Source: Bagarius yarrelli
Lineage: Eukaryota; Chordata; Actinopteri; Siluriformes; Sisoridae
Direction of reading: 5' to 3'
Assembly: GCA_005784505.1 (NCBI GenBank)
Contig: VCAZ01000037.1
Coordinates: 348,001-412,000, forward strand
DNA: 64,000 nucleotides
Each line of letters starts with the position of its first letter. The first letter of the stretch is position 1. Position numbers and translations under genes: made by a program. Below are positions 44,583 to 54,071 of this stretch, in pieces. The notes beneath the pieces are model-generated. The model saw only the letters and a list, made by a program, of their open reading frames with translations. It did not search any database and had not been told where the DNA came from.

Positions 44583-45876
44583 TGTTGAAAAATGCTTAAA
44601 AAATGTGCAGGAGATAGACCTAGTATGATAATGGTTAATTAAATAGCTAATTATAAAATATACATATTAGGAGTAGCACTAAAAAGAAGAAATAAGAGTG
44701 AGCTAAATATGATGCAAAAGAAGGAAAAAGGAAAAAGAACAGGATGGTGTGCTATCGAAAAGTTTTACCAAAATATAACTAATCATAGAAGTGTGTGTGC
44801 ACAAATAAAGTAGTCTAGTGGTAATACAAAATCAGAAAAACACAGACACACTGGTACAGAGCGGACAGGTTTATTGGAAAGCCCCATACGCTAATTAAGT
44901 GGAATAACATCAACCTCGTCGGCCGTGTGGCAGATAGGAGGAGAAGGGGGAATCAGTCTGGATGATGAGTCGTCAGAGAAAAACAACGGTGATGACCTTG
45001 GGGAGACTGGTGGTGGAGGTGAGGTCCAACGAACTCGTTTGACCGGAATGGAGGGCCCAGCACTGTTAGTGAAATCTGGAGGGATCACACTGTCAGTTTG
45101 GGTTCCTACATCACAGGTTCGAGGAGAAAAAGTCACACGCATAGGTGATGTTTTGTTGAGTGTGTGTAGATCCAGAAAAACACAGAGTTCCCCACTTAGA
45201 CAGGCTAGCTGAGAACGCCACATTCGTCTGATGTACTCTCTACGTTCAGTAGTTAAGCGGGCTAGAGATAAGAAAGGAAATTTAATTGGGTACCACTGGT
45301 CATGATTCTTTGAATATAATAAACTCATAGAAAAATAGATTAGCTGTGTGTCAAAGTAACCTGAATCATTAAAAAGAATAAACTAAATAGGTGATCTTTT
45401 AACTTAAGCACTAAAAATATATACATATGTAGCACTCACAAAAAAGAAGAGTAAGAAATATAGAACTTACGCATTGGTGTGTAGGAAAATATCACAGAAA
45501 GTCCACAGAGTGAAATAAGGCCTCGATTTGTGTAAGTAAGCAGAAGGTGAACAGGTTTATATAAGAACTGTTGTTTTTTTTTTCAAACAAGGGGTCAGCA
45601 TTCGGTTTTAATGGTAAATCATTTTTAAGGATGCATATCTTACAAAGATATTTAGTTTTAATGGTAAATCATTTTTAATGAGGAGACGGCACCAGTGTAA
45701 CTCTGGGAAAAGGGGAAAAAGATAATTTACATTTACACTCAGCAAAAAGTTTGAAAATAATGGGAACTTGTTAGTTAAAAACAAGGGGGGGGCTGTAATT
45801 CGGCAGGTATAAAAGGACTGGATTGACAGTAACTTTTTGCATTTGCCTTGGTATTGTACTCTGTCACAGAGGTCTT
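44583..45876 (+). repeat. 5' LTR, lacking its 3' end
   Basis: It starts TGTTGAAAAATGC, identical to the 3' LTR start. A sense TATA box (TATAAAAGG) is at 45,808-45,816. Homology with the 3' LTR stops at about 45,876 in CAGAGGTCTTTA, where a family B SINE begins. The last ~230 bases of the LTR (most of R-U5) and the expected primer-binding site are not seen. The U3 contains the antisense ORF 44,891-45,328. Confidence 0.85.
44891..45328 (-). CDS. Antisense ORF in 5' LTR U3, 145 codons, unknown function
   Basis: The minus strand of U3 has an open frame from ATG to stop. It matches the copy in the 3' LTR except for scattered substitutions and a 12-base in-frame deletion (four codons near residue 55). 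Sixteen bases past the stop is AATAAA on the same strand (plus 44,870-44,875). A consensus donor GTAAGT lies upstream on that strand (plus 45,470-45,465). The protein has a basic, hydrophobic N-terminal half, a CDVGTQTD segment resembling a dynein-light-chain (TQT) motif, and a Pro/Ser-rich C-terminus. No family is recognised. Confidence 0.45.
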   Translation of the reverse strand: MSLLYSKNHDQWYPIKFPFLSLARLTTERREYIRRMWRSQLACLSGELCVFLDLHTLNKTSPMRVTFSPRTCDVGTQTDSVIPPDFTNSAGPSIPVKRVRWTSPPPPVSPRSSPLFFSDDSSSRLIPPSPPICHTADEVDVIPLN

Positions 45877-46060
45877 TAATAATAATAATATTCAATTCGT
45901 TGTGCAAGGTACATGTACAGAGCCAATGAAATGCATTTTTTGCATATCCCATCTTAGTAAGTTGGGGGTCAGAGTGCAGGGTCAGCTATGATGCGGCGCC
46001 CCTGGAGCAGGAGGGGTTAAGGGTCTTGCTCAAGGGCCCAACGGTGGTTGACTTGCTGGG
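45877..46060 (-). repeat. 5'-truncated family B SINE inserted at the 5' LTR/leader boundary
   Basis: The tail (AATAATAATAATATTCAATTC) is at low coordinates. The body matches 1,655-1,820 closely, and the copy stops in GTTGACTTGCTGG before the B box. ERV leader sequence (GGTGACCCGTTGGGTCAC) starts immediately after, so the LTR end has been replaced. Confidence 0.8.
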
Positions 46061-46853
46061 GGGTGACCCGTTGGGTCACAAAAGCCGACACATCAAAAAA
46101 CCAGGTAAGCAGACACCTGTTAAACTCAAAGTCTGTGTATAATTTATCTGTGGCCTGAAGGAGGGAGGGGTGGCCCTGGGGAGGGCGAAGGCAGCTGGCC
46201 TCAGGCTAAAATTTAGGGGTGCAGATAAAAATTGATTGATATTTAAGGCTTGGTGAGAGGAGTTAAAAATCTCAGCGAGTGTGGTTAATTGTATGAGTGA
46301 GGGGGGCCCCCGATCGGAGAGTCACCGTTTATTAGAAACGGGGTGGGACCCGATAAAGTGAAGATAAAGTGAAGTAAAGTGGAGTAAAAGTGCGGAGAGT
46401 CACCGTCTATTAGGCACGGGGTAGGACCAGAGTAAAGAGAATATTAAGGTAAATTGTGTTGCGGAGCGTCACCACATTGAGTGCAGAGTGGCAGGCTGCA
46501 TTTGAACGTGAGGTGGGACCTGGAAATTTAATTGTTAGGATGTGCTTTTTTCTGGGTGTAATGATGGAATGCTGAATGAAATATTGGCTCTGGTTATAGT
46601 GATATATATACAGAGATAGAAGGTTTTTGATTGAGAGTTGGAGTTATTTGTTGTATTGTTAGGTGAATGAGAGAGAGATAGACTAAGGGGGAGTGAGGGT
46701 AAGTATTTGCACACACACACACACACACACTAACCCTTACTACGGTTATATGAATACACATATACACACTGACCCCTACTAACCCTTACTGATAAGCATA
46801 TTTGAGACTACACTAGGAGAGGAGAGAGAGGGAGATAGGGCCAGGAGAGGAGT
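46061..46853 (+). other. ERV leader with repeated elements
   Basis: It begins with a short hairpin, TGACCC-GTT-GGGTCA (about 46,067-46,081). The block CGGAGAGTCACCG...ACGGGGTGGGACC occurs at 46,315-46,350, again at 46,393-46,428, and in degenerate form at 46,462-46,520. A (CA)n run is at 46,710-46,730. A leader of this kind usually contains the packaging signal; that role is inferred from position only. Confidence 0.6.
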
Positions 46854-47432
46854 GTGTGTGAGTGCTGGGAGTGCGTGTGTGAGTGTTGGATGGCATTATT
46901 GGATTTGGAGATAGAAACTAGAGGAATAAGAAAATATTTTTGGGAGGAGAGAACTTATAAAGATGAGAGGTGGCAAACAAAAAAACAAATTGCAGATAAA
47001 TTGTGGGCATTGACTAGATTTGATCAGAGTTTGTTTACATTAATAAATACATTTCCTGAGATTGAGTGGTACGAAGCGATTAGAGGAATTTGGAAACCTA
47101 AACTTGTAGGGCCTATATTGCGTATCCTGCTAGAAGCTCCTCAACCTAGCCAGAAGACATTTAAGTTGTTTGATTATATTAAAGATCCGTTTGATAAAGA
47201 CAACGAACTAGAAGAATTTTTTGGAGATAGACCTGCCTTAAGTAATTATTGCTCAAGTGTGACAGCAACTGTTGTAATTGAATCAAGAGAGGTTCACTGC
47301 GAAAGGGGCCCAGCAACATCTATATTAAAAGACGGAACAAACTCACTAGAGGGAGTAGAGAATCCAGTACAACCTGTAAAAACCGTAAAGTGTATACACG
47401 TTAAATTAACGTGGTCAGAGAAGAAACAGTAA
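46854..47432 (+). CDS. Open frame upstream of gag, unknown
   Basis: 192 codons are open. The first 12 (MCECWECVCECW) read through TG-rich sequence, so the second Met at 46,890 (TTGGATGG, better context) is the likelier start, giving 180 residues. The product is charged, with many Trp and aromatic residues (IRKYFWEERTYKDERW, TFPEIEWYEAIRGIWKPK) and an acidic patch (DPFDKDNELEEFFGD). I do not recognise a family. It ends 47 bases before the gag ATG. It is striking that this frame is intact while gag is broken. In walleye dermal sarcoma virus an accessory gene (orfC) also lies before gag, but no homology is claimed. Confidence 0.5.
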   Translation: MCECWECVCECWMALLDLEIETRGIRKYFWEERTYKDERWQTKKQIADKLWALTRFDQSLFTLINTFPEIEWYEAIRGIWKPKLVGPILRILLEAPQPSQKTFKLFDYIKDPFDKDNELEEFFGDRPALSNYCSSVTATVVIESREVHCERGPATSILKDGTNSLEGVENPVQPVKTVKCIHVKLTWSEKKQ

Positions 47433-47478
47433 CTTAGGACACAGAAGTGAAGCAAGCAGAGCAAGACAAGCGTGCATC

Positions 47479-49290
47479 ATGAGTCAAGAACAGGCAGAAT
47501 TCACTCCAATGGATGTTATAATAATAAAACACAAAGATGCTGAAAAAGATATTCAAAAATATATGAAAAAATGAAAAGATCAAACTAAAGGAGAGTTGCA
47601 ATGGCCGGAGAGTGGAACCTTTAATGAAAAAATATGTCAAAAAAATGAAGACCAGAATAGAATGTTGAGGAGAAGCAAAGAAAGAAAAAAAGGAAAAGAC
47701 AGATAAGAAACTGCAAATTTTGGGGTGGTTTGAGAAAGAAGGACAGGAGAGACAAGAAAAAAAGAGAGCTGAGGAAGAGAAGGAAGTGCAGGGAAGCAAG
47801 CTCCCCACCACTGGGAGCACATGTGGAGCAGCAAAATCCACCACCATACAATGAAGGTCACGCATTAAGGCCAGTGGGCTTATATCTGGTCCTGGACAGA
47901 ACAGAAGAAGAAGCAGGTGAAGAAATAAACATGCAAATAATGTCAGAAAACATTTGGGGGAAAATAATGCAAAAACAGCAGAAAGACTTGATATACACCA
48001 GAGTGAAAATCCAAAAGTGATAAGCCAAGGAGCTAATTCAGACCGAAGCAGAGCAAATGATTATTCAGATGAAGAATGGTGGAGACAACAAAACCAAATA
48101 CAGCAGACAGAGTACCCCAAATGAACAGCTAAAGAATACACCCAGTAACACCCCATGAGAAGAGATCTGGCAAGAGGAATTAATTAATGACATGCGCGAA
48201 AGATTTGATCTAGAGCAGAATGAAAGTCGAAGACCTGAACAGATGAAAGCCTGCAGAGATCGGAGAGAAAGTTTAAGAGAAGGAAGTGAGCAGGAGGAGG
48301 AGGATGCAGTGGCCAACGAGGGAAGATGGGTGGAAATACATGGAAAAGTTAAAATGACACCTGAAGATTGACTAGCTGAGAAAAAAGAAATGGAAGATAT
48401 GTTAAAGGAGCACAGATTGCTGCTGGATAAAGGTCAGGAGATGTTAGTAGAAATGGGGAATAGAATATATCATGCCACTGAGAACATGAGAGAATCGGAA
48501 ACCACACAATATAAGATGCTTGAAGAAACTGCTGAAATGAGCAAACGACTTAAAAAGGTGGTAAAAATTAATCATGAAATACAACAAGAGGCCATCAATA
48601 TGTCAGTTTCATTGCTTGATGAAGTAAAGGAACTTCATGAACAGAGTGTGCAAAGAGAAGAGGGTGTAAAGAGAGTTAAAAAACAAAAGAAAGGCCATAA
48701 TGAAGAAAATACACATCCTCATGAAAAACAAAGGATGACTTGGGCCGGAAAGGCAGAAATAAAGAGGGTTATGAAGATGAAACAGAGGACGAACCATATA
48801 CACAGTATCCTCTAATAATACAAGGAGAAGAACATCATTACACTTCCTGGACATTTATGGATGTAACAGGTTTGATAAACCGATTACCCAATGTTTGTGA
48901 TGGTGCACAGAAATGGATAACACGATTCGGTGCCCGCTGGGATGAAACAACTGCAAGTGAAACATTATTCAGACTGATGCTGAAGAAGGCACTACCTACT
49001 GAAGTGCAAGATCAACTAGAAACAGTGGTAGGGCTAAGCTCAATGCCCTGGTCTACATTTGAAGCCAACGTGATTCATTATACTGAGTTACACCGAAAGA
49101 AGGAAAAAGAAGTAAGAAAGACAGCAGAAAACTTACTAATGCAGTTCCATAAAGCCCAGTTGGGAGAACTAACACGAAGTAAACAAGAACAACAAGAAAA
49201 GAAGAAGGAGACAGCTGCTAAACAAGCAGCTCTTTTGGTGGCAGAACCTCAAACACAAACAGCAGCACCACAGCCACCACAAATTGTGAA
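47479..49290 (+). pseudogene. gag: ERV gag, broken
   Basis: Gag should start at the ATG at 47,479. An in-frame TGA at about 47,572 and frameshifts near 47,640-47,740 follow. A late-domain motif NPPPYNE is at 47,835-47,855 (PPPY codons 47,838-47,849). A coiled-coil-like segment (48,390-48,700) precedes the capsid-like block SWTFMDVTGLINRLPNVCDGAQKWITRF (about 48,855-48,930) and LPTEVQDQLETVVGLSSM (about 48,995-49,045). No CCHC zinc knuckle is found after the capsid; the frame passes Gln/Ala-rich sequence into pol, so nucleocapsid and protease seem deleted near 49,290-49,310. Stops near 48,154 and 48,369 also interrupt it. Confidence 0.75.
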
Positions 49291-49296
49291 CCAAGG

Positions 49297-50104
49297 GTGT
49301 GGGTCACCCTTCCAGAACCTCTTGTTCGTCAATGTGTGGTCATGGAAAAAGAAAATGAACATTGTACATTCGACAAAGCATACTGGTTGGAGCTGGAAAA
49401 TAAAACATCAACACAACTGTGGAAAATGTACACAGGTTGGAAACCATGGATAATATATATGCGACCAGACTGCAAAGAAGCAAGAGATCCTTGGCATTGC
49501 ACACTGATGTATGATAAAGGAGGACAGAATGAAGAATATGACTGTCTCTGGACTGAACAGACAGAGGCCCAAGCATACAGTATAAAGATAACTGACATTG
49601 TAATTGGGCAACAGGGAATGGCAGCAAGAACAGAACTACCACCAGAAATCAAAGACTGGTATCAAGTACAAAGTGCTTGATACCAGTCTTTGATTTCTGG
49701 TATCAAGTACAAAGTGCGGCTCCCCATGTCACCCTGATGACCCGATCAAGGTTTTGAATCTAAAGATTTAGGGCAAATGGTTAGGAATGCAGGACAGGTG
49801 AGAGATTGGACACCAACAAATAACCCATTTCCAATATGACTGTCTCTGGACCAATATGACTGTCTCTGGACTGAACAGACAGAGGCCCAAGCATACAGTA
49901 TAAAGATAACTGACATTGTAATTGGGCAACAGGGAATGGCAGCAAGAACAGAACTACCACCAGAAATCAAAGACTGGTATCAAGTACAAAGTGCGGCTCC
50001 CCATGTCACCCTGATGACCCGATCAAGGTTTTGAATCTAAAGATTTAGGGCAAATGGTTAGGAATGCAGGACAGGTGAGAGATTGGACACCAACAAATAA
50101 CCCA
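49297..50104 (+). pseudogene. Pol N-terminal region with 2H-phosphoesterase-like motifs, duplicated
   Basis: The 127-codon frame 49,297-49,680 lies between gag and RT, where protease is expected, but shows no D-T/S-G. It contains DPWHCTLMYD (H-C-T codons 49,495-49,503). About 65-75 residues later, in a different frame and past a rearrangement, comes APHVTLMT (H-V-T codons 49,725-49,733 and again 50,002-50,010). Two H-x-T motifs on predicted strands (with IKITDIVIG between them) define the 2H phosphoesterase superfamily (CNPase, AKAP7, LigT). The segment from about 49,535 is duplicated from 49,853, with a 42-base inverted insertion causing a stop at 49,678. A frameshift at about 50,030 also breaks it. 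The function is inferred from motifs only. Confidence 0.5.
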
Positions 50105-50837
50105 GACAAAAAGTACCTTAGAATATCACAGGTGACTACCGAACACATGACAGCCACACAAGTAATGATTAGCAGGAAAATGACAATCCAGGTACAGGCA
50201 GAAGCAGGAACACAAATGTCCCAACAGACAGGAGAACAAGAAATAACTGAACAAGAGAAAGAAGAAGCGTTAGCTGAGGTTCCAGAAGGATTATGGACAA
50301 AACACCAAACAGATGTAGGGCTAGTAAAATCAGCAGGGCTAGTAAAAATACAGACAAAACCAAATGTAAAATTGCTTTATCAAAGACAATATCCACTATT
50401 GCAACAAGCATTGAGTGGCATCAGGCCTACAATAGAAGGTTTAGTAGAGGCAGGTGTTCTGATTCCTACTAAAAGCCCTTGCAACACTCCAATCTTTCCA
50501 GTAAGAAAACCAAACTCAGATAAATAGCGTTTATTGCATGATTTAAGACTAGTAAAGTGGTAGTGGCTGAAACTCCGGTGGTACCAGATCCGCATACACT
50601 ATTGTCAAATATTCCTGATGGAACAAAATGGTACACCGTCATAGATTTGTGCTCAGCATTTTTTAATATTCCATTGCACCCTGAGTCACAGTCTCTGTTT
50701 GCATTCACTTATGAGGGAGAGCAGTTCACCTACACCAGATTACCACAAGGCTATTGTAAAAGCCTGTCAATTTTTAATCAGGTGCTAGCTCGAGATTTGG
50801 CTACACAAGTTGTCTTCTTCAATATGTGGACGATCTT
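50054..50837 (+). pseudogene. pol: ERV pol: reverse transcriptase, first part
   Basis: The frame 50,054-50,527 leads into RT (GLWTKHQTDVGLVKSAGLV, QYPLLQQALSGIRPTIEGLVEAGVL, NTPIFPVRKPNSD). A stop at 50,525 and a frameshift follow. The next part (50,557-50,841) has KWYTVIDLCSAFFNIPLHP, with the first catalytic Asp, and FTYTRLPQGY. After another frameshift near 50,810 comes QYVDDLL at about 50,820-50,838, the catalytic Y-V-D-D of class I retroviruses. A SINE then interrupts the gene at 50,838. Confidence 0.85.
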
Positions 50838-51117
50838 TTAATATTATTATTATTATTATTATATTCAAAATTGTCATTGTGCAAGGTACGTGTACAGAGC
50901 CAATGAAATGCATTTTCCGCATATCCCATCTTAGTAAGTTGGGGTCAGAGCGCAGGGTCAGCTATGATACAGCGCCCCTGGAGCAGGAAGGGTTAAGGGT
51001 CTTGCTCAAGGACCCAACAGTGGTTGGCTTGCTGGTGGTGGGGCTTAAACCCATGTGTTTCTGGTCTTCAGATCAGCAACTTAGCACTTTAACCATTTGA
51101 GCCACCACTGCCCTTCT
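50838..51117 (-). repeat. Family B SINE inserted in RT right after YVDD
   Basis: An (ATT)n-rich tail (50,839-50,862), a body nearly identical to the SINE at 1,655-1,905, and a head ending in AACCATTTGAGCCACCACTGCCC. Pol resumes at about 51,118 with CAGTCAGACAAAAGAACAG. Insertion of about 280 bases destroys RT. Confidence 0.85.
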
Positions 51118-52480
51118 GCAGTCAGACAAAAGAACAGTGTTTACAAGATTCGGTAAATGTTTTAAAAACATTGGCACTAAATGGACATAAAGTGAGTAAA
51201 GATAGTACTTCAATTTTGTAAACAGAAAGTTGAATATTTGGGATGTGTTCTTGAAGGAACAATGCGTAAAATATCACCAACACATATTGAAGCAATTCAA
51301 AATGCTCCAAAACCCCAAACTGTAAAACAGATGTTGTCATTCCTTGGCATGGCAGGTTTTAGCAGATCATGGATATGTGATTTTGCATTAAAAGTACAAC
51401 CATTAAGAGACATGATAAAAGCGGCAGACCAAACTAAACCGAGTGGCCCCTCTAACTTGAACAACAGAGGGCGAGGCGTCGTTTGAATTAATTAAAGGTG
51501 AATTAGCTACAGCTCCAGCGCTATCTAGCCCAGATTACACTAAACCGTTTCAGCTTTACGTGTCGGAAAGAAGAGGGTTCGCATCAGCAATTCTGGTACA
51601 ACAAAAACAAGGAATGGGGAAACAACCCATTGCCTATTCCAGTACAGCACTGGATAACGTGGAGGAGGGCATGCCATCATATTACCTTGCTGTAGCGGCT
51701 GCAGCATTCGCATATGAAAAAGCATCAACAATTATCTTGGGTCACCCAGTAACTCTATATACATCACATGCATTGCATGCTCTGTTGACTAGTCAAAATT
51801 TTGTAATAACAAATGCTAGACGAACTGGCTATGATGTAATACTATCAGCACCAGAATTAACTATTGAAATGTGTAGTACAATCAATCCTGCTGATAGAAT
51901 GGTGTTACCGGATGATGAAGCCCCACATGTGTGCAGTGAAGAGTCAGAAAAATATTTGAAGGCACGAGCGGACTTAAAACCAGAACCACTGGAAAATGCT
52001 AAATACATTTTCTTTGTGGATAGCTCATGCTATCGCACAAATGAGGGCGTTAAATCTGGATACGCAGTTATGCAATACGATAAAGAAACAGATTAATTTA
52101 CCGTTGTAATAAGTGAAGCAGTACCACAGCCATGTTCCGCACTATTGGCAGAAATAAAAGCCCCAACAGCAGCATGTTAGGAGCAGGACACGAATGTACA
52201 ATTTACACAGACTCAATGTATGCGTATGGAGTTTGTCACGCATTTGGAGCAATTTGGGCACAAAGAGGTTTTTTTTACGTGCAGATGGATCAACAGTAAC
52301 TCATGGGCTAGCAATTGGAGAATTACTAAATGCTTTGATGCTACCTAAATTATTAGCTATTGTTAAGTGCATGGCACATAAAAAGGACAATTCAATCGTT
52401 ACTAGGGGTAACACTGCAGCGGATGAAATGGCTAAAAAAGCAGCGTTAGGGAACGCTCATGTAATGGCACTAATGCAGGA
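51118..52480 (+). pseudogene. pol: ERV pol: RT thumb/connection and RNase H
   Basis: KVEYLGCVLEGTMRKISPTHIEAIQ (51,220-51,300) and QMLSFLGMAGFSRSWICDFA are RT thumb/connection. LATAPALSSPDYTKPFQLYVSE and QPIAYSSTALDNVEEGMPSYY follow (51,505-51,690). The RNase H domain starts near 52,005 (YIFFVDSSCYRTNEGVKSGYAV, first Asp present). TIYTDSMYAYGVCHAFGAIWAQRG (52,200-52,270) carries another catalytic Asp in a shifted frame. The C-terminal NTAADEMAKKAAL (52,410-52,450) retains the last D. Stops at 51,484 and 52,094 and frameshifts near 52,170 and 52,270 break it. Confidence 0.8.
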
Positions 52481-53590
52481 AGATGATATCAGGCAATACC
52501 ATGAGGCATCAAGTTTGGAAGAACAACAGCTATGGAAAAAGCGAGGGGCTGTATTAGACCCTAACACAAGAATTTGTGTAGCTCCGACTGCTCTTCTTCC
52601 ACTGTTAATAAAAGATGCACATGGGCTAGATCACTGTAATAAAAGGGAAGTTGCAACTAAAATCAGAAAAGAATGGTGGTCACCATATTTGGCAGCAATG
52701 GTAGACAAAGCACTTGTGAAATTGTGAAATTTGTGCAACACGAAATGTACGTAAGCATTTTACAGCTCCGATAAGTCACATTCCGCAACCACAAGGGCCA
52801 TTTAGACATCTGGTGATGGATTTTGTTGATATGGTGGACAGAAAAAGATACATTTTGGTAGTAGATGGGTGGAAGCAATTGCTACAGCAAAAAACAATGC
52901 GACAACAGTGGCTAAATTTCTGTGCAGGGAAGTGATCCCAAGATTTGGAATCCCAAATAAATTAAGTTCAAAAAATGGTGCTCATTTTGTGAATGATGTA
53001 ATTAAGGCAATTGCAGAGGCACTGTGTGTAAAAAGACGTATGGGTTGTGTCTATCATCCTCAGTCACAGGGAATGGTAGAAAGTGCTAATGGAGTGCTAA
53101 AAGAGAAAATTGCAAAAATTTGTGCAGACACAGGTTCAAGCATTACCGTTGGCTTTAATGAAGATGCGCACACAAACTAACCGAAACACACATCTAACCC
53201 CACATGAAATGTTAACAGGTCGTCCAATGTCTGTTCCAGTGGTTAGGGAACCTTATGAGGGTCCTCCATTGGAACAGTTGGAGGGAGAAATGACTAGTTA
53301 CATGCAACAACTGACCAAAATACATAGAACTTTGTGTTCGCAGGTGAAAGAAGCAGTGCATGGTGAACAGGTGAAAGAGGAAGCACCATTGGTGGAACCA
53401 GGATACTACATTTATATAAAGCTGTTTAAAAAGAAAAACTGGAAGGATCCCTGAAGGGAGGGTCCGTTTAAGGTTGTAGCAGCAACAACTACTGCGGTCA
53501 AAGTAGAAGGTAAGGAACACTGGTACCACCTCAATTACTGCTGTCGCGCTCCAGTGCCAGGTCAGGAACAGGCCAGGCCAAGATCAGAAA
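52465..53590 (+). pseudogene. pol: ERV pol: integrase, broken
   Basis: The N-terminal zinc-binding region has HGLDHCNKREVATKIRKEWW (52,620-52,680), with the C-x2-C part after a frameshift near 52,725. The core shows MDFVDMVDRKRYILVV (first Asp; 52,815-52,862). The next block reads RFGIPNKLSSKNGAHFVNDV (about 52,940-53,000), where S-K-N-G stands for the usual S-D-N-G, so the second catalytic Asp is missing. QSQGMVESANGVLK (about 53,062-53,103) keeps the Glu. The C-terminal SH3-like part (KNWKDP, TAVKVEGKEHWYHLNYCCRAPVPG) ends near 53,590. Stops near 53,178 and 53,452 and a frameshift add to the damage. Confidence 0.85.
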
Positions 53591-53603
53591 ACCTCAAACT
53601 GAT

Positions 53604-54060
53604 ATGAACACTGACACAGACAGCGACGACGACTTAGACAAACCAGGTACCTCAAACAGGGAGGGACCAGCGCACTATACACGTGCAAAGGAAAAGAAAA
53701 GAGAGGCCAGATGTGCTGCTGAACCGGAAAAAGGAGAGGACGTTCAGTCCACTACTAAACCAACAGAAACTCTGGAAGGACAAACCACGCAAGAAGTTAC
53801 TGAACAAACTAATTTAAGTCAGTCAATTGAAAAAGTTGCAGGGCCTAGTGGAATAACTAAAGAACAAATGACAAGCCTAGTGAAACAACTAAACGTGAGG
53901 ATCAAACACACACAGCAGGTCCAGAAGAAGTGACTGTAGATTTACCTGATGAAGTTATAGATTACAATCCAGGTCCAGAATACACACTAAGTCCATTTAC
54001 AACACTTGATAAGGCATTGGCACAGGAATTATTTCCAGGGGTAAAAGCTCTAGTAGAATA
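53604..54060 (+). CDS. Acidic ORF between pol and env, frameshifted, unknown
   Basis: The frame 53,604-53,933 (109 codons) starts MNTDTDSDDDLDKPG, overlaps the very end of pol, and is rich in Glu, Lys, Thr and Gln. In the +1 frame the coding character continues (EVTVDLPDEVIDYNPGPEY) to a stop near 54,060, so a single indel at about 53,900-53,930 probably split one gene of about 150 codons. It has no signal peptide, membrane segment or recognised domain. It could be an accessory gene or an Env leader extension. Confidence 0.4.
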
Positions 54061-54071
54061 AACATTTAAAA

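Noticed and set aside
47434..47865. 143-codon minus frame rich in Phe/Ser opposite gag
   Set aside because: It is the complement of purine-rich gag sequence; the Phe/Ser/Leu composition is expected from the reverse of Lys/Glu codons.
49297..50050. Retroviral aspartic protease before RT
   Set aside because: No D-T-G or D-S-G with a flap-like context was found in any plus frame. The region instead shows the two H-x-T motifs.
47479..53590. APOBEC-type G-to-A hypermutation as the cause of ERV stops
   Set aside because: One TGG-to-TGA-like change in gag is plausible, but most breaks are frameshifts and the LTRs do not show a one-sided G-to-A bias by eye.
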